This document shows positions 1 through 8,653 of a DNA stretch of 64,000 nt, one piece after another. Every line of letters starts with the position of its first letter. Position 1 is the first letter of the stretch. This DNA comes from an uncultured Muribaculum sp. (GTDB lineage: Bacteria > Bacteroidota > Bacteroidia > Bacteroidales > Muribaculaceae): assembly GCA_910587665.1 (NCBI GenBank), contig CAJUMZ010000002.1, forward strand, positions 189,269-253,268, in the 5' to 3' direction. A program made the position numbers and the translations under genes. The notes beneath the pieces are model-generated. The model was not told where the DNA came from, did not search any database, and saw only the letters and a program-made list of their open reading frames with translations.

Positions 1-277
1 TCATCCGGTGAAACGCGACCTCGCCCTTCTGCTCGACGAGTCAGTGACCATGGCACAGGTTGAGAAGATCGTGCGCGACAGCGAGAAGCGTCTGCTTCGC
101 AGCGTTGAACTCTTTGACGTATACCAAGGCAAGAATCTCGAGCCGGGCAAGAAGAGCTACGCTATATCGATAACTCTACAGGATGACGAAAAGACTCTCC
201 AGGACAAGCAGATCGAAGCTGTAATGGGCAAAATCACCGCCAACCTGCAAAAACAGCTCGGCGCATCACTACGATAA
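1..277 (+). CDS. pheT: Phenylalanine--tRNA ligase beta subunit, C-terminal fragment
   Basis: This is the last part of a gene that begins before the window; the reading frame is open from the first bases and ends with TAA at 275-277. The visible 90 or so residues match the ferredoxin-fold anticodon-binding (FDX-ACB) domain that ends bacterial PheT: it opens with the HPVKRDLALLLD signature and carries the later FDVYQGKNLEPGKKSYAI strand-turn. PheT is the beta chain of the alpha2-beta2 synthetase that charges tRNA-Phe in the cytoplasm, and this domain grips the tRNA. The catalytic and editing parts lie outside the window, so their integrity cannot be judged. The next gene starts 38 bp on in the same direction. 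Confidence 0.93.
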   Translation, partial: HPVKRDLALLLDESVTMAQVEKIVRDSEKRLLRSVELFDVYQGKNLEPGKKSYAISITLQDDEKTLQDKQIEAVMGKITANLQKQLGASLR

Positions 278-315
278 CAAAACTAATCATCATAACAATA
301 ACGAACTGAAATATT

Positions 316-1047
316 ATGGGAAGAGCTTTTGAATACCGCAAAGCCAGAAAACTCAAACGCTGGGGTAACATGTCGCGTACATTTACCCGCATAGGCAAGG
401 AAATAACCATCGCCGCCAAGGCAGGCGGACCAGATCCCGACACCAACCCCCGTCTCCGCGTGCTCATGCACAATGCCAAGGCGGCAAACATGCCCAAGGA
501 CACCGTGGAGCGCGCCATCAAGAAGGCTACCGACAAGGACGCAAGCGACTACAAGGAGATCGTGTATGAGGGATACGGACCTTACGGAATCGCCATCGTA
601 GTGGAGGCGGCTACCGACAACAACACCCGTACCGTAGCCAACGTACGCTCCTATTTCAACAAGCACGGCGGCACACTTGGCACACAGGGATCACTCTCAT
701 TCCTCTTTGACCATAAGAGTGTGTTCAAGATCAAGCCGAAAGAAGGCATGTCGACCGAGGACCTCGAGCTTGAGCTTATCGACTATGGTGTTGACGAAGT
801 TGAGCCGGATGAAGAGGAAATCGTACTTTACGGTCTCTTCGAGGAGTTTGCCAATATCCAGAAATATCTTGAGGAAAACGGCTACGAGATCATCAGTGCC
901 GAGTTTGAGCGCATCCCCAACGACCTAAAGGAAGTGACTGCCGAGCAGCGCGCCCAGATCGAGAAACTCCTTGAGAAATTTGAGGATGACGACGACGTGC
1001 AGAATGTGTTCCACAACATGAAGGAAGAAGAGGAAGACGTCGAATAA
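316..1047 (+). CDS. YebC/PmpR-family protein (DUF28)
   Basis: A full-length 243-residue member of the YebC/PmpR family. The start fits the variant common in Bacteroidota (MGRAFEYRKARKLKRWGNMS), followed by the PRLRVLMHNAKAANMPKD helix and the EGYGPYGIAIVVEAATDN core. Family members are described as DNA-binding transcriptional regulators, and more recently as factors that relieve ribosome stalling; the sequence does not say which applies here. The C-terminus is strongly acidic (EDDDDVQNVFHNM followed by a Glu run), as in relatives. It lies 38 bp after pheT and is followed by a clear hairpin terminator, so the two may share a transcript. Confidence 0.93.
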   Translation: MGRAFEYRKARKLKRWGNMSRTFTRIGKEITIAAKAGGPDPDTNPRLRVLMHNAKAANMPKDTVERAIKKATDKDASDYKEIVYEGYGPYGIAIVVEAATDNNTRTVANVRSYFNKHGGTLGTQGSLSFLFDHKSVFKIKPKEGMSTEDLELELIDYGVDEVEPDEEEIVLYGLFEEFANIQKYLEENGYEIISAEFERIPNDLKEVTAEQRAQIEKLLEKFEDDDDVQNVFHNMKEEEEDVE

Positions 1048-1077
1048 TATCCGTCAACCTGCCACATGACATACATT

Positions 1078-1115
1078 CAGGGTGAATCCGCGGCTTCGGG
1101 TTCGCCCTGATTATT
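1078..1115 (+). terminator. Rho-independent terminator after the YebC gene
   Basis: CAGGGTGAA (1078-1086) pairs with TTCGCCCTG (1101-1109), nine pairs with one G-T wobble, and is followed by a short AT-rich tail (ATTATTAT). It separates the pheT/YebC unit from the mechanosensitive channel gene. Confidence 0.75.
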
Positions 1116-1133
1116 ATAACCTAAGCAATTCAT

Positions 1134-2306
1134 ATGGAAGATATAATGGTCGACATAGGCATTTCTGTCGAAAAGCTATCCACCCTGCAGCGCGTACTGA
1201 TGTTCTGCCTTATCGTCTTGTCAGCCTATCTGCTTGAATTTTTCTGCCGTAAGGTAATCGTAAAAACCATACGCACCGTCACGGCACGCACCGAGACAAA
1301 GTGGGATGACTACATCCTGAACACCAAAGTGCTCAACTGCGCGTGTCATCTCATCTGCCCGGTCATAATATTCTTTTTCCTGCCGCTGGTGCTTGAACAG
1401 AATCCGACCCTTCTGTTCTACGCACAGAAACTCATAACGCTATATGTGCTTGTCATATGTGTGATGCTTGTATGTGCCCTCCTCGGAGGGTTTTATGAAG
1501 CGTCGGCAGAGGAAGCCGGGCTTCAGCATCATCCGCTCCAGGGGTTGTCGCAGATGCTCAAACTCATCGTGATAGCCATCGGTGTGATCATAGGCATAAG
1601 CGTGTTGCTCGACAAAAACCCGATAGTCATACTTACCGGACTCGGAGCCTCGGCGGCAGTACTAATGTTGGTGTTCAAGGACACGATTCTCGGGCTTGTG
1701 GCCGGAGTGCAGCTGTCGGCCAACAAGATGCTCAAGGTAGGCGACTGGATCGCAATACCGTCGCGCAACGTCAACGGAGTGGTGACCGAGGTGACACTCA
1801 CGACGGTAAAAGTCAGAAATTACGACAACACGATCGTCACTGTGCCGCCCTACTCGCTTGTCAGCGAATCGTTTCAAAACTGGCGCGGTATGTGGGAAAG
1901 CGGTGCGCGGCGCGTCATGCGCTCTATCAACATCGACATGAACACGGTACGCTTCTGCACTGCCGAGGAGATGGAGCGTTATTCCGCCGAGCCATGGCAC
2001 GAAGGGATTGAGACGATTGGCGACAGGGAGGTCAACCTGAAGGTGTTCCGCCACTATCTCGAACATTACATAACCAATCACCCTCATGTCGACAAATCCA
2101 CACTGATAATGATACGCCAGTTGCAGCCCACACCCCACGGCCTGCCTGTAGAGCTTTATTTCTTCACAGCCACCACCGAGTGGAAGCGATACGAGTATAT
2201 ACAAGCCGACATTTTTGACCACACCCTCGCGGTGATCAACGAGTTCGGGTTGAAAGTGTTCCAGTCGCCCACCGGTGATGACATCTCCTCCCTAAAACTA
2301 TCATGA
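1134..2306 (+). CDS. MscS-family mechanosensitive ion channel (YbdG-like)
   Basis: A 390-residue inner-membrane channel. About five hydrophobic helices occupy residues 20-190; the last, Gly/Ala-rich one (ILTGLGASAAVLMLVFKD, about 165-182) is the pore helix, followed by the MscS beta domain (GDWIAIPSRNVNGVVTEV). The C-terminal stretch with LPVELYFFTATTEWKRYEY and IQADIFDHTLAVINEFGL is typical of the YbdG/MscM type rather than of short MscS. Such channels open under membrane tension and release solutes in hypo-osmotic shock. ATG at 1134 is used; an in-frame ATG at 1146 is a possible alternative. The next gene begins one base after the stop, suggesting co-translation. Confidence 0.92.
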   Translation: MEDIMVDIGISVEKLSTLQRVLMFCLIVLSAYLLEFFCRKVIVKTIRTVTARTETKWDDYILNTKVLNCACHLICPVIIFFFLPLVLEQNPTLLFYAQKLITLYVLVICVMLVCALLGGFYEASAEEAGLQHHPLQGLSQMLKLIVIAIGVIIGISVLLDKNPIVILTGLGASAAVLMLVFKDTILGLVAGVQLSANKMLKVGDWIAIPSRNVNGVVTEVTLTTVKVRNYDNTIVTVPPYSLVSESFQNWRGMWESGARRVMRSINIDMNTVRFCTAEEMERYSAEPWHEGIETIGDREVNLKVFRHYLEHYITNHPHVDKSTLIMIRQLQPTPHGLPVELYFFTATTEWKRYEYIQADIFDHTLAVINEFGLKVFQSPTGDDISSLKLS

Positions 2307-2307
2307 C

Positions 2308-3084
2308 ATGACTGAACGTGACCTGAAAGAGATGCTTGACCGCGAGGCGGCACGCATAAACAATATTGACTTCATCGACCGCGACCCGGTGCAGTTTCCC
2401 CGGCGTTTCGAGAAATTGCAGGATATAGAGATCGTCGCCCTGCTGAGCGCCACCATAGCCTGGGGCAACAGGAAGATGATATGCAACAACTGTGAGAAAA
2501 TGCTATCGCTGATGGATCATGACCCTTACAACTACGTCATGGACAAGGGGTATGAGGATCTCCCCGACATGAACATCCACCGCACATTTTTCGCAAAAGA
2601 CTTCCGTCACTTCCTGCGAGGATTAAACACGATATACTCCCGTCACGCATCGCTTGCCGACTTTGCCAAGACGGAAGATATCACGGTCGCTGAACTTCCT
2701 TCATGGACCCTTGTCGAGAGGATGAACCGCGAGCTTGCCGCAGCCAACGGCGGAGTCACCGACCCGCGCTGCCTGCCGGGCAATCTCACCACGACCGCGC
2801 TTAAGCGCGTCAACATGGCCCTCCGTTGGCTTGTGCGCGACGACGGCATCGTCGACATGGGTGTATGGGACTTCATGTCGCCCTCCCGGCTCTTTATCCC
2901 GCTTGACGTGCATGTCGGAAACACCGCGCGACAGCTCGGACTGCTTGAACGGAATGCAAATGACAAAAAATCGGTTATCATGCTCACCGAGCGACTGCGC
3001 GCCATGCGCCCCGATGATCCCGTATGGTACGACTATGCGCTCTTCGGACTTGGCGTCGACAAGGAACTGAAGATTGACGATTAA
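2308..3084 (+). CDS. TIGR02757/DUF2400 family protein
   Basis: A 258-residue cytoplasmic protein of a family conserved across Bacteroidota and some other phyla and known as TIGR02757 (DUF2400). Recognisable elements are the N-terminal DFIDRDPVQFPRRF segment, the ALLSATIAWGNRKMI helix, and the C-terminal LFIPLDVHVGNTARQLGLL and DYALFGLGV motifs. The helical layout and the DVHV...R region recall helix-hairpin-helix DNA glycosylases, but I know of no proven function. It starts one base after the channel gene stop, so the two are probably co-transcribed; an 82-bp gap separates it from the DUF1573 genes. Confidence 0.88.
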   Translation: MTERDLKEMLDREAARINNIDFIDRDPVQFPRRFEKLQDIEIVALLSATIAWGNRKMICNNCEKMLSLMDHDPYNYVMDKGYEDLPDMNIHRTFFAKDFRHFLRGLNTIYSRHASLADFAKTEDITVAELPSWTLVERMNRELAAANGGVTDPRCLPGNLTTTALKRVNMALRWLVRDDGIVDMGVWDFMSPSRLFIPLDVHVGNTARQLGLLERNANDKKSVIMLTERLRAMRPDDPVWYDYALFGLGVDKELKIDD

Positions 3085-3166
3085 CCTAAATTAACATTAA
3101 ATCACGGTAAACCATCTGCCCAACTTTGTATCTTTACATTGTTATAATGTCATAAATGTTTACATT

Positions 3167-3553
3167 ATGAAAAGACAGATTTTATCTCTCGCGACACTTT
3201 TTCTCTCCATTGCCGCCTTTGCAGCATCGCCGGCGGTGTCGTTTGACTCCACGGTCCATGATTTCGGCAACGTCAAGGAAGCGGCGGGGCCCGTAAGCCA
3301 CGATTTTGTGATAACCAACACCGGCGACGCCCCGCTTATCGTAATATCAGCAACCACTTCCTGCGGATGCACCACTCCGGAAATACCCAAAGAACCGATA
3401 AAACCGGGTGCGACTGCAAAGCTGAAAGTGACATTTGACCCATTGGGACGCCCCGGCGAATTTGAGAAAAACATCAAAATAAAGACCAACATCAAGGGAA
3501 AACGCCCAACCCTTAAACTGAAAGGATGCGTCATCCCCAAAAACAAGAAATAA
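3167..3553 (+). CDS. DUF1573 domain protein, exported
   Basis: A 128-residue protein with a Sec signal peptide (MKRQILSLATLFLSIAAFAA) and one DUF1573 domain, an immunoglobulin-like fold abundant in Bacteroidota. The family marks are the VHDFGNVKEAAGPVSHDF strand pair, the TSCGCTTPE cysteine motif near residue 67, and the FDPLGRPGEFEKNI segment. The domain is usually periplasmic or surface-exposed; its molecular role is not established. The stop codon overlaps the ATG of the next gene (TAATG), so the two DUF1573 genes are translationally coupled. Confidence 0.9.
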   Translation: MKRQILSLATLFLSIAAFAASPAVSFDSTVHDFGNVKEAAGPVSHDFVITNTGDAPLIVISATTSCGCTTPEIPKEPIKPGATAKLKVTFDPLGRPGEFEKNIKIKTNIKGKRPTLKLKGCVIPKNKK

Positions 3554-4629
3554 TGAAGACCGGACTCACCTTTCTTTCAGCATGCCTGCTTGTGTCATCG
3601 GCGGCATTGGCGGGACCTGTAGCACGATGGAAAAGCACCTCGCATGATTTCGGTGCATTTGACGAAGACATGGGCAAAGTGACGTCAGATTTCGTACTCG
3701 TCAACGACGGTGACTCTCCACTTATGATATATGCCGCCCGTGCCTCATGCGGATGCACCGTGCCACATTTCACGTCAGATCCCATAGCCCCGGGCGACAG
3801 CGCGGTTGTAAAGGTGACTTACGACCCGACAGGCCGACCCGGAAAATTCTCAAAAAGAGTCAAGGTCGAGACCAATTGTGACCCTGCGCAGAACGTGCTT
3901 ACAATCAACGGGGTCGTGATAGGAGCATCCAACACCCTGCGCGCACGGTTCCCAATCGAGGTGGGCAACCTTAAGCTTCGCAACAAGACCCTTGCTTTCG
4001 GCGATATCAACAAGGGCAATACCAAGACCGCCTTTCTTGACGGCTACAACCAGAGCAACGACACCATACGCCCCGTAGTGACCGGACTTCCTCCCCACCT
4101 TACCGTCAACACAAGCCCGGAAGCCGTGCCACCTGGAGAACAGGTGACATTTACCTTCTTCTATAACTCGACGCGTACAGGCGAGTGGGGGCTTACCACC
4201 GACAATGTGACCATCGCTCCCGCAGCCGGAAGCCAGGTGTCGCAGCCAGTCGACATAATGGCGATCATCAACGAAGATTTTTCGCGTATGGCACCGGAGA
4301 AGCGTGAACGCGCTCCCAAAGTCGCACTGTCAACCACGGCAATCGATCTCGGAAGAGTAGCCGTAGGCACCCGCAACGAAGCCGAGGTGATTATCGAGAA
4401 TTTCGGCAAAGACCCGTTGGTAATACGCAAGGTGGCGTCGCTCGACCCCGCCGTGGAAGCAAGCATCGGGAAAATCGAGATAAAGGGAGGCTCACAAGCC
4501 AAACTGAAAGTAAAGGTAGACACACGCAAATGTGACTCCGACATCATCAACGCCCGCATTACAGTAATCACCAATGATCCCGACCGACCGGTATCAAATA
4601 TCCGCGTCGTGGGAGAATTGCTCAAATAG
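3553..4629 (+). CDS. Multi-domain DUF1573 protein, exported
   Basis: I place the start at the ATG overlapping the previous stop (3553), giving 358 residues with a proper signal peptide (MKTGLTFLSACLLVSSAALA); an ATG 27 bases upstream would put charged residues ahead of that signal. The first domain repeats the DUF1573 pattern (TSHDFGAFDEDMGKVTSDF, ASCGCTVPH, YDPTGRPGKFSKRV). A middle beta-rich part (KTLAFGDINKGNTKTAF) and a C-terminal part (STTAIDLGRVAVGTRNEAE) look like further Ig-like repeats without the CGC motif. It is probably periplasmic. The gap to meaB is only 11 bp, so the three genes form one unit, but no functional link between DUF1573 and MeaB is known to me. Confidence 0.88.
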   Translation: MKTGLTFLSACLLVSSAALAGPVARWKSTSHDFGAFDEDMGKVTSDFVLVNDGDSPLMIYAARASCGCTVPHFTSDPIAPGDSAVVKVTYDPTGRPGKFSKRVKVETNCDPAQNVLTINGVVIGASNTLRARFPIEVGNLKLRNKTLAFGDINKGNTKTAFLDGYNQSNDTIRPVVTGLPPHLTVNTSPEAVPPGEQVTFTFFYNSTRTGEWGLTTDNVTIAPAAGSQVSQPVDIMAIINEDFSRMAPEKRERAPKVALSTTAIDLGRVAVGTRNEAEVIIENFGKDPLVIRKVASLDPAVEASIGKIEIKGGSQAKLKVKVDTRKCDSDIINARITVITNDPDRPVSNIRVVGELLK

Positions 4630-4640
4630 ACATACCGGCC

Positions 4641-5735
4641 ATGACACATAACCATCACATCGAGAATGACGAGAAATACAACGGACTGACTGTCAACAGC
4701 GGTGTCGTACAGCCGCCATCGGTCAATCCCTATCTTAAACCGCGCAAGCGCAAGCCCCTGCCCTCGGTGGGAGAACTTGTGGAAGGCATCCTTAAAGGCG
4801 ACGTAACCACACTGAGCCGTGCCGTGACACTTGTGGAGAGCCTTTCGCCCGACCATCAGACAATTGCCCAGGAAGTCATAGAAAAGTGTCTCCCCTACTC
4901 CGGCAATTCACGGCGCATAGGCATAACCGGTGTCCCGGGCGCGGGAAAATCGACCTCGATAGATGTGTTCGGTCTCCATGTGTTGAAATCGGGCGGCAAA
5001 CTTGCTGTGCTCGCCATCGACCCGTCGAGCGAGCGCACCAAAGGCTCGATACTCGGCGACAAGACCCGAATGGAAAAACTGGCTGTGCATCCCTGCGCGT
5101 TTATCCGCCCCAGTCCCTCGGCCGGAAGTCTCGGAGGAGTGGCACGCAAGACAAGGGAGACGATAGTGCTCTGTGAGGCAGCCGGTTATAACAATATATT
5201 TGTAGAGACGGTAGGCGTAGGGCAGAGCGAGACAGCCGTGCACTCCATGGTCGATTTCTTCCTGCTGATACAGCTCGCCGGCACTGGCGATGAGCTGCAG
5301 GGGATAAAACGCGGCATCATGGAGATGGCCGACGGCATTGTGATAAACAAGGCCGACGGCGACAATGTAGACCGCGCACGACTCGCCCAGGCTCAGTTCC
5401 GCAGCGCGCTGCATCTCTTTCCACCTACATTGTCGGGATGGATGCCTGAAGTGCTCTGCTATTCGGGCTACTATGAGCTCGGTATACCGGAAGTATGGGA
5501 AATGATTGACCGCTACTTCAAGTTTGTCGTTGAGAACGGCTATTTTGAGCGCAAACGGCAGGAGCAGGCGCGCTATTGGATGTATGAGACCATCAACGAG
5601 AAATTGCGCCAGCATTTCTATGCCAATCCGGAAGTGGAGGCGATGCTCCGGGAAAAGGAGATGCGCGTACTGTCCAACCAGCAGAGCTCATTTACCGCCG
5701 CCCGCGACGTGCTCGACTTCTATTTCAAGCATTAA
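4641..5735 (+). CDS. meaB: Methylmalonyl-CoA mutase-associated GTPase MeaB
   Basis: A 364-residue cytoplasmic P-loop GTPase. It has the Walker A motif GVPGAGKST (about residues 97-105), the LAIDPSS switch segment, the FVETVGVGQSE region and the NKADGDN base-recognition motif near 236. MeaB protects and reloads adenosylcobalamin-dependent methylmalonyl-CoA mutase, the enzyme linking succinyl-CoA and propionate formation in Bacteroidales. The usual mutA/mutB neighbours are not in this window. The C-terminal dimerisation arm (residues 300-364) is present, so the gene looks intact. Its last four bases overlap the 3' end of a small convergent lipoprotein gene. Confidence 0.95.
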   Translation: MTHNHHIENDEKYNGLTVNSGVVQPPSVNPYLKPRKRKPLPSVGELVEGILKGDVTTLSRAVTLVESLSPDHQTIAQEVIEKCLPYSGNSRRIGITGVPGAGKSTSIDVFGLHVLKSGGKLAVLAIDPSSERTKGSILGDKTRMEKLAVHPCAFIRPSPSAGSLGGVARKTRETIVLCEAAGYNNIFVETVGVGQSETAVHSMVDFFLLIQLAGTGDELQGIKRGIMEMADGIVINKADGDNVDRARLAQAQFRSALHLFPPTLSGWMPEVLCYSGYYELGIPEVWEMIDRYFKFVVENGYFERKRQEQARYWMYETINEKLRQHFYANPEVEAMLREKEMRVLSNQQSSFTAARDVLDFYFKH

Positions 5736-5935
5736 TCATCCCAGTCATCATGATGGTGATGATGTTTATGCTTCTTATGTTTTGGCTTTTTGGGCTTATG
5801 ATGATGACCGTGGGAATCGTAACCGTATTCGCTTCCCACACCCCAATATCCGTGGAGAGTTTCGCATGAGGTTAACCCGGTAGCACCGGTCAACAGTATT
5901 GCGGCAAGCAGCCACGCAAGATATTTTCTTTTCAT
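5732..5935 (-). CDS. Small histidine-rich lipoprotein, unknown function
   Basis: A 67-residue product with a lipoprotein signal: positively charged start (MKRKYLAWLL), hydrophobic core and a lipobox LTSC with the acylated Cys at residue 24. The mature part is only about 44 residues but carries 12 histidines and many lysines, arranged as HGHHH, HKKHKHHHHH and an acidic DDWDD end. Such tails can bind Ni, Zn, Co or Cu, so a periplasmic metal buffer is possible but unproven. The signal peptide and lipobox argue for a real gene despite its length and its four-base convergent overlap with meaB. I see no convincing promoter in the 66 bp upstream. Confidence 0.6.
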   Translation of the reverse strand: MKRKYLAWLLAAILLTGATGLTSCETLHGYWGVGSEYGYDSHGHHHKPKKPKHKKHKHHHHHDDWDD

Positions 5936-6001
5936 ACCCGTATAAATAAGCTGAGACTTTATAACTCATAATACACATTAACGGATATTATTGTTTAAAG
6001 G

Positions 6002-6652
6002 GTGACTGATAATTGTACCGAAATAGAGTTGACAGCCGACGGCTCGCCGACGCTTTACCTCCCCGGAATCGACGAGCACTACCACTCGGTGAAAGGCGCC
6101 GTGACGGAGAGTCGCCACGTCTACATCGACTGCAGCTTACGTCATCGTTCAGCGACCATCATGGCAGGCGAGACCATAAGGGTACTTGAAATCGGTTATG
6201 GCACCGGGCTTAACGCTGCACTCACCGCCGAGGCGCAATGTGGCAAGGTGCACTATATATCGCTCGAACTGCATCCGCTTTCCCCTGCGGCCGTGCCTGA
6301 CTATGGCGTGGAAATACTGTCGCGTCTGAACGACGCCGCGTGGGATAAGCCGGTAGAAATCACGCCTACGTTTACGCTTGAAAAGCGCAAAGCCGATTTC
6401 CTGACCGCCCGGCTCCCGCAAAGAATCGACGTGGTATATTTTGATGCCTTCGCGCCCGAAAAACAACCGGAGATGTGGAGCGACAATGCCCTGCGCCGCG
6501 TAGTTGAGGCAATGAATCCGAATGCCGTGCTGACAACCTATTGCGCCAAGGGAGTCATACGCCGGCGGCTGCAATCGCTCGGACTTACGGTGGAGCGTCT
6601 GCCCGGACCCCCGGCAGGCAAGCGAGAGATACTTCGCGCCACCAAACCGTAG
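6002..6652 (+). CDS. mnmD: tRNA wobble-uridine methyltransferase, MnmD type
   Basis: A 216-residue Rossmann methyltransferase. The SAM-binding loop LEIGYGTGLNAALT lies near residue 60, and the DUF752/MnmD signature VYFDAFAPEKQPEMW near 144. MnmD methylates the aminomethyl group at U34 of certain tRNAs to give the 5-methylaminomethyl form. The FAD-dependent MnmC1 domain fused to it in enterobacteria is absent, as is usual for the stand-alone form in Bacteroidota. The start is a GTG at 6002; no ATG lies upstream in frame, and the downstream sequence begins the family's usual N-terminus (LTADGSPTLYLP). The carbonic anhydrase promoter lies just after the stop. Confidence 0.9.
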   Translation: MTDNCTEIELTADGSPTLYLPGIDEHYHSVKGAVTESRHVYIDCSLRHRSATIMAGETIRVLEIGYGTGLNAALTAEAQCGKVHYISLELHPLSPAAVPDYGVEILSRLNDAAWDKPVEITPTFTLEKRKADFLTARLPQRIDVVYFDAFAPEKQPEMWSDNALRRVVEAMNPNAVLTTYCAKGVIRRRLQSLGLTVERLPGPPAGKREILRATKP

Positions 6653-6660
6653 TGACATTA

Positions 6661-6691
6661 TTGTCAAAATGACGGCTATTTACTATTTTTG
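6661..6691 (+). promoter_or_regulatory. Bacteroidota-type promoter for the carbonic anhydrase gene
   Basis: TTG at 6661-6663, a 20-bp spacer, then TATTTTTG at 6684-6691, matching the -33/-7 pattern (TTG...TAnnTTTG) used by the Bacteroidota primary sigma factor. The start codon is 24 bp downstream. Confidence 0.72.
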
Positions 6692-6714
6692 CAAAGGAAA
6701 AATATATTGATGCC

Positions 6715-7257
6715 ATGATTGATGAGATACTTAAACATAACAGGGAATTTGTAGCATCAAAAAGCTACGAACGTTTTGTGACGTCAAAATATCCCGATAA
6801 GAAAATCGCTATAGTCACCTGTATGGACACCCGCCTTGTCGAACTGCTACCCGCAGCTCTCGGCATACGCAACGGCGACGTAAAAATCATCAAAAATGCA
6901 GGCGGCACGATCACCACCCCGTTTGACTCCACGATGCGCTCACTTCTTGTAGCGGTCTATGAGCTTGGTGTAAACGAAATCATGGTGATAGGCCACACCG
7001 GATGCGGAGTGCAGGGAATGAATGCCGACGAGATGCTTGACCTGATGCGCAATCGCGGTGTAAGCGAGGAGCATATCACGCTGATGAAGCATTGCGGCAT
7101 CGACCTGAAAAACTGGCTTCACGGATTTGAAGAAACCGATGCGGCTGTAAGCGAGACAGTCGACCTCATACGCAATCATCCGCTAATGGCAGCCGACGTG
7201 AGAGTGGCGGGCTACATAATGGATTCACTGACAGGAGAGCTGCACGTAATCGGATAA
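6715..7257 (+). CDS. Beta-class carbonic anhydrase
   Basis: A 180-residue cytoplasmic enzyme interconverting CO2 and bicarbonate. The zinc ligands are visible as Cys36 in CMDTR (with the Asp38/Arg40 dyad) and His94 and Cys97 in GHTGCG. The length and the MVIGHTGCGVQGM context fit the small beta-class proteins of anaerobes and Firmicutes. It has its own promoter and is followed after 29 bp by a GH28 gene in the same direction. Bicarbonate supply would serve CO2-fixing carboxylation steps in a succinate-producing anaerobe; that link is inference. Confidence 0.94.
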   Translation: MIDEILKHNREFVASKSYERFVTSKYPDKKIAIVTCMDTRLVELLPAALGIRNGDVKIIKNAGGTITTPFDSTMRSLLVAVYELGVNEIMVIGHTGCGVQGMNADEMLDLMRNRGVSEEHITLMKHCGIDLKNWLHGFEETDAAVSETVDLIRNHPLMAADVRVAGYIMDSLTGELHVIG

Positions 7258-7286
7258 TTGAGACTCCTTACCGACCTTTTATAACC

Positions 7287-8633
7287 ATGAAGAAGACTAT
7301 CCTTACAATCATCATTGCCACAGCAACCCTGACGGCAGGCGCGAGGCAGTATGACATCACTGAATTCGGAGCCGTAAGCGACACCACACAACTGAGCACA
7401 GCCGCGTTGCAGAAAGCGATCGATGCCTGTCACGACGGCGGAGGCGGCACAGTGCTTGTACCGGCCGGTAACTATAAGACCGGCAGCATCGTATTGCGCA
7501 GCAACGTGACCCTGAACCTCGAAAACGGAGCCACCTTATACGGAAGTACCGACATTGCCGACTACACTCCGATGGTGACCGACTATCTGTCGCTCCGCAC
7601 CCATGTGCCAACCGTGCAGTTGATATATGCCGACAATGCCACCAATGTGGCTATCACAGGGCAAGGCACCATCGACGGCAGGGGGAAAGCATTCCCAAAG
7701 CTGTCATGGAACGACGAAGGGATAACACGCCCCCACCTTCTCCGCATGATACGTTGCAGCGATGTCACCATAACCGGCGTTACGCTGAAAAACTCAGGAT
7801 GCTGGATGCAGCATTATCTCGCATGTGACAGGGTGAAGATCCACGGAATAACGGTAATCAACCGCAACAATTACAACAATGACGCCCTTGACCTCGACGG
7901 ATGTCACGACGTGACGGTAAGCGACATTATAGCCGATTCCGATGACGACGGCATAACGCTGAAAAGCACCTCGCCACGTCTCTGTGAAAACATAACGATA
8001 AGCAACTGCGTGGTGTCGAGCCATTGCAACGCCATAAAACTTGGCACAGAGACCAACGGCGGCTTCCGCAACATCATTGTGCGCGGTATCGTGGTAAAAC
8101 CCTCCGCCGACCAGTCAAGCCGCTATTTCGGGTTGCCGACAGGTCACTCCGCGATCTCGCTTGAGATTGTCGACGGCGGCTCCATGAGCAATGTCGACAT
8201 CGACGACATCACCGTTACAGGCACCGAGTCGCCGATATTCATCCGCCTTGCCAACCGTGCACGCCCCTATGCCGAGAATATACCGGTTGAGGGAATCGGC
8301 TCCATAAGCGGCATTCGCCTGCACGACATACTTGTCGACGGAGCGGGAGCCACGGGATGCTCCATCACCGGTGTGGAGGGACATCCGGTCACCGATGTGC
8401 AGATCTACGACGTCACCATACGCCATGCCGGCGGTCAGGGAGTGACAGCCGCCCCCGCCGATGAAAAGATAGCCGAATATCCCGAAGCGACCATGTGGGG
8501 CATACTTCCCGCAAAAGGATTCTGGCTTAACCACACCAAGGATGTCACCTTGCGCGACATTAACGTAATCACCGACGCGCCCGACGCACGCCCCCTCGTC
8601 GTAGCCACCGATTCCCCCGGGCTTATCCGGTAA
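7287..8633 (+). CDS. Glycoside hydrolase family 28 (polygalacturonase-like), exported
   Basis: A 448-residue protein with a signal peptide (MKKTILTIIIATATLTAGA) and a right-handed beta-helix. Family GH28 features are YDITEFGAVSD at the mature N-terminus, the catalytic aspartates in NNDALDLDG (about residue 199) and DSDDDGITLKS (about 217), and the SSHCNAIKLGTETNGGFRNI region, where relatives carry the catalytic His and the Lys of the RIK-like motif. GH28 enzymes cleave alpha-1,4-galacturonan or rhamnogalacturonan in pectin. No SusC/SusD or other pectin-utilisation gene lies nearby, so this is an isolated enzyme in the window. The exact substrate cannot be read from sequence. Confidence 0.92.
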   Translation: MKKTILTIIIATATLTAGARQYDITEFGAVSDTTQLSTAALQKAIDACHDGGGGTVLVPAGNYKTGSIVLRSNVTLNLENGATLYGSTDIADYTPMVTDYLSLRTHVPTVQLIYADNATNVAITGQGTIDGRGKAFPKLSWNDEGITRPHLLRMIRCSDVTITGVTLKNSGCWMQHYLACDRVKIHGITVINRNNYNNDALDLDGCHDVTVSDIIADSDDDGITLKSTSPRLCENITISNCVVSSHCNAIKLGTETNGGFRNIIVRGIVVKPSADQSSRYFGLPTGHSAISLEIVDGGSMSNVDIDDITVTGTESPIFIRLANRARPYAENIPVEGIGSISGIRLHDILVDGAGATGCSITGVEGHPVTDVQIYDVTIRHAGGQGVTAAPADEKIAEYPEATMWGILPAKGFWLNHTKDVTLRDINVITDAPDARPLVVATDSPGLIR

Positions 8634-8653
8634 TTCCTTCTGCTTTCATAGTG

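Noticed and set aside
4161..4856. A 231-codon minus-strand frame across the second DUF1573 gene and meaB
   Set aside because: It spans the ends of two supported genes and has a random-looking composition.
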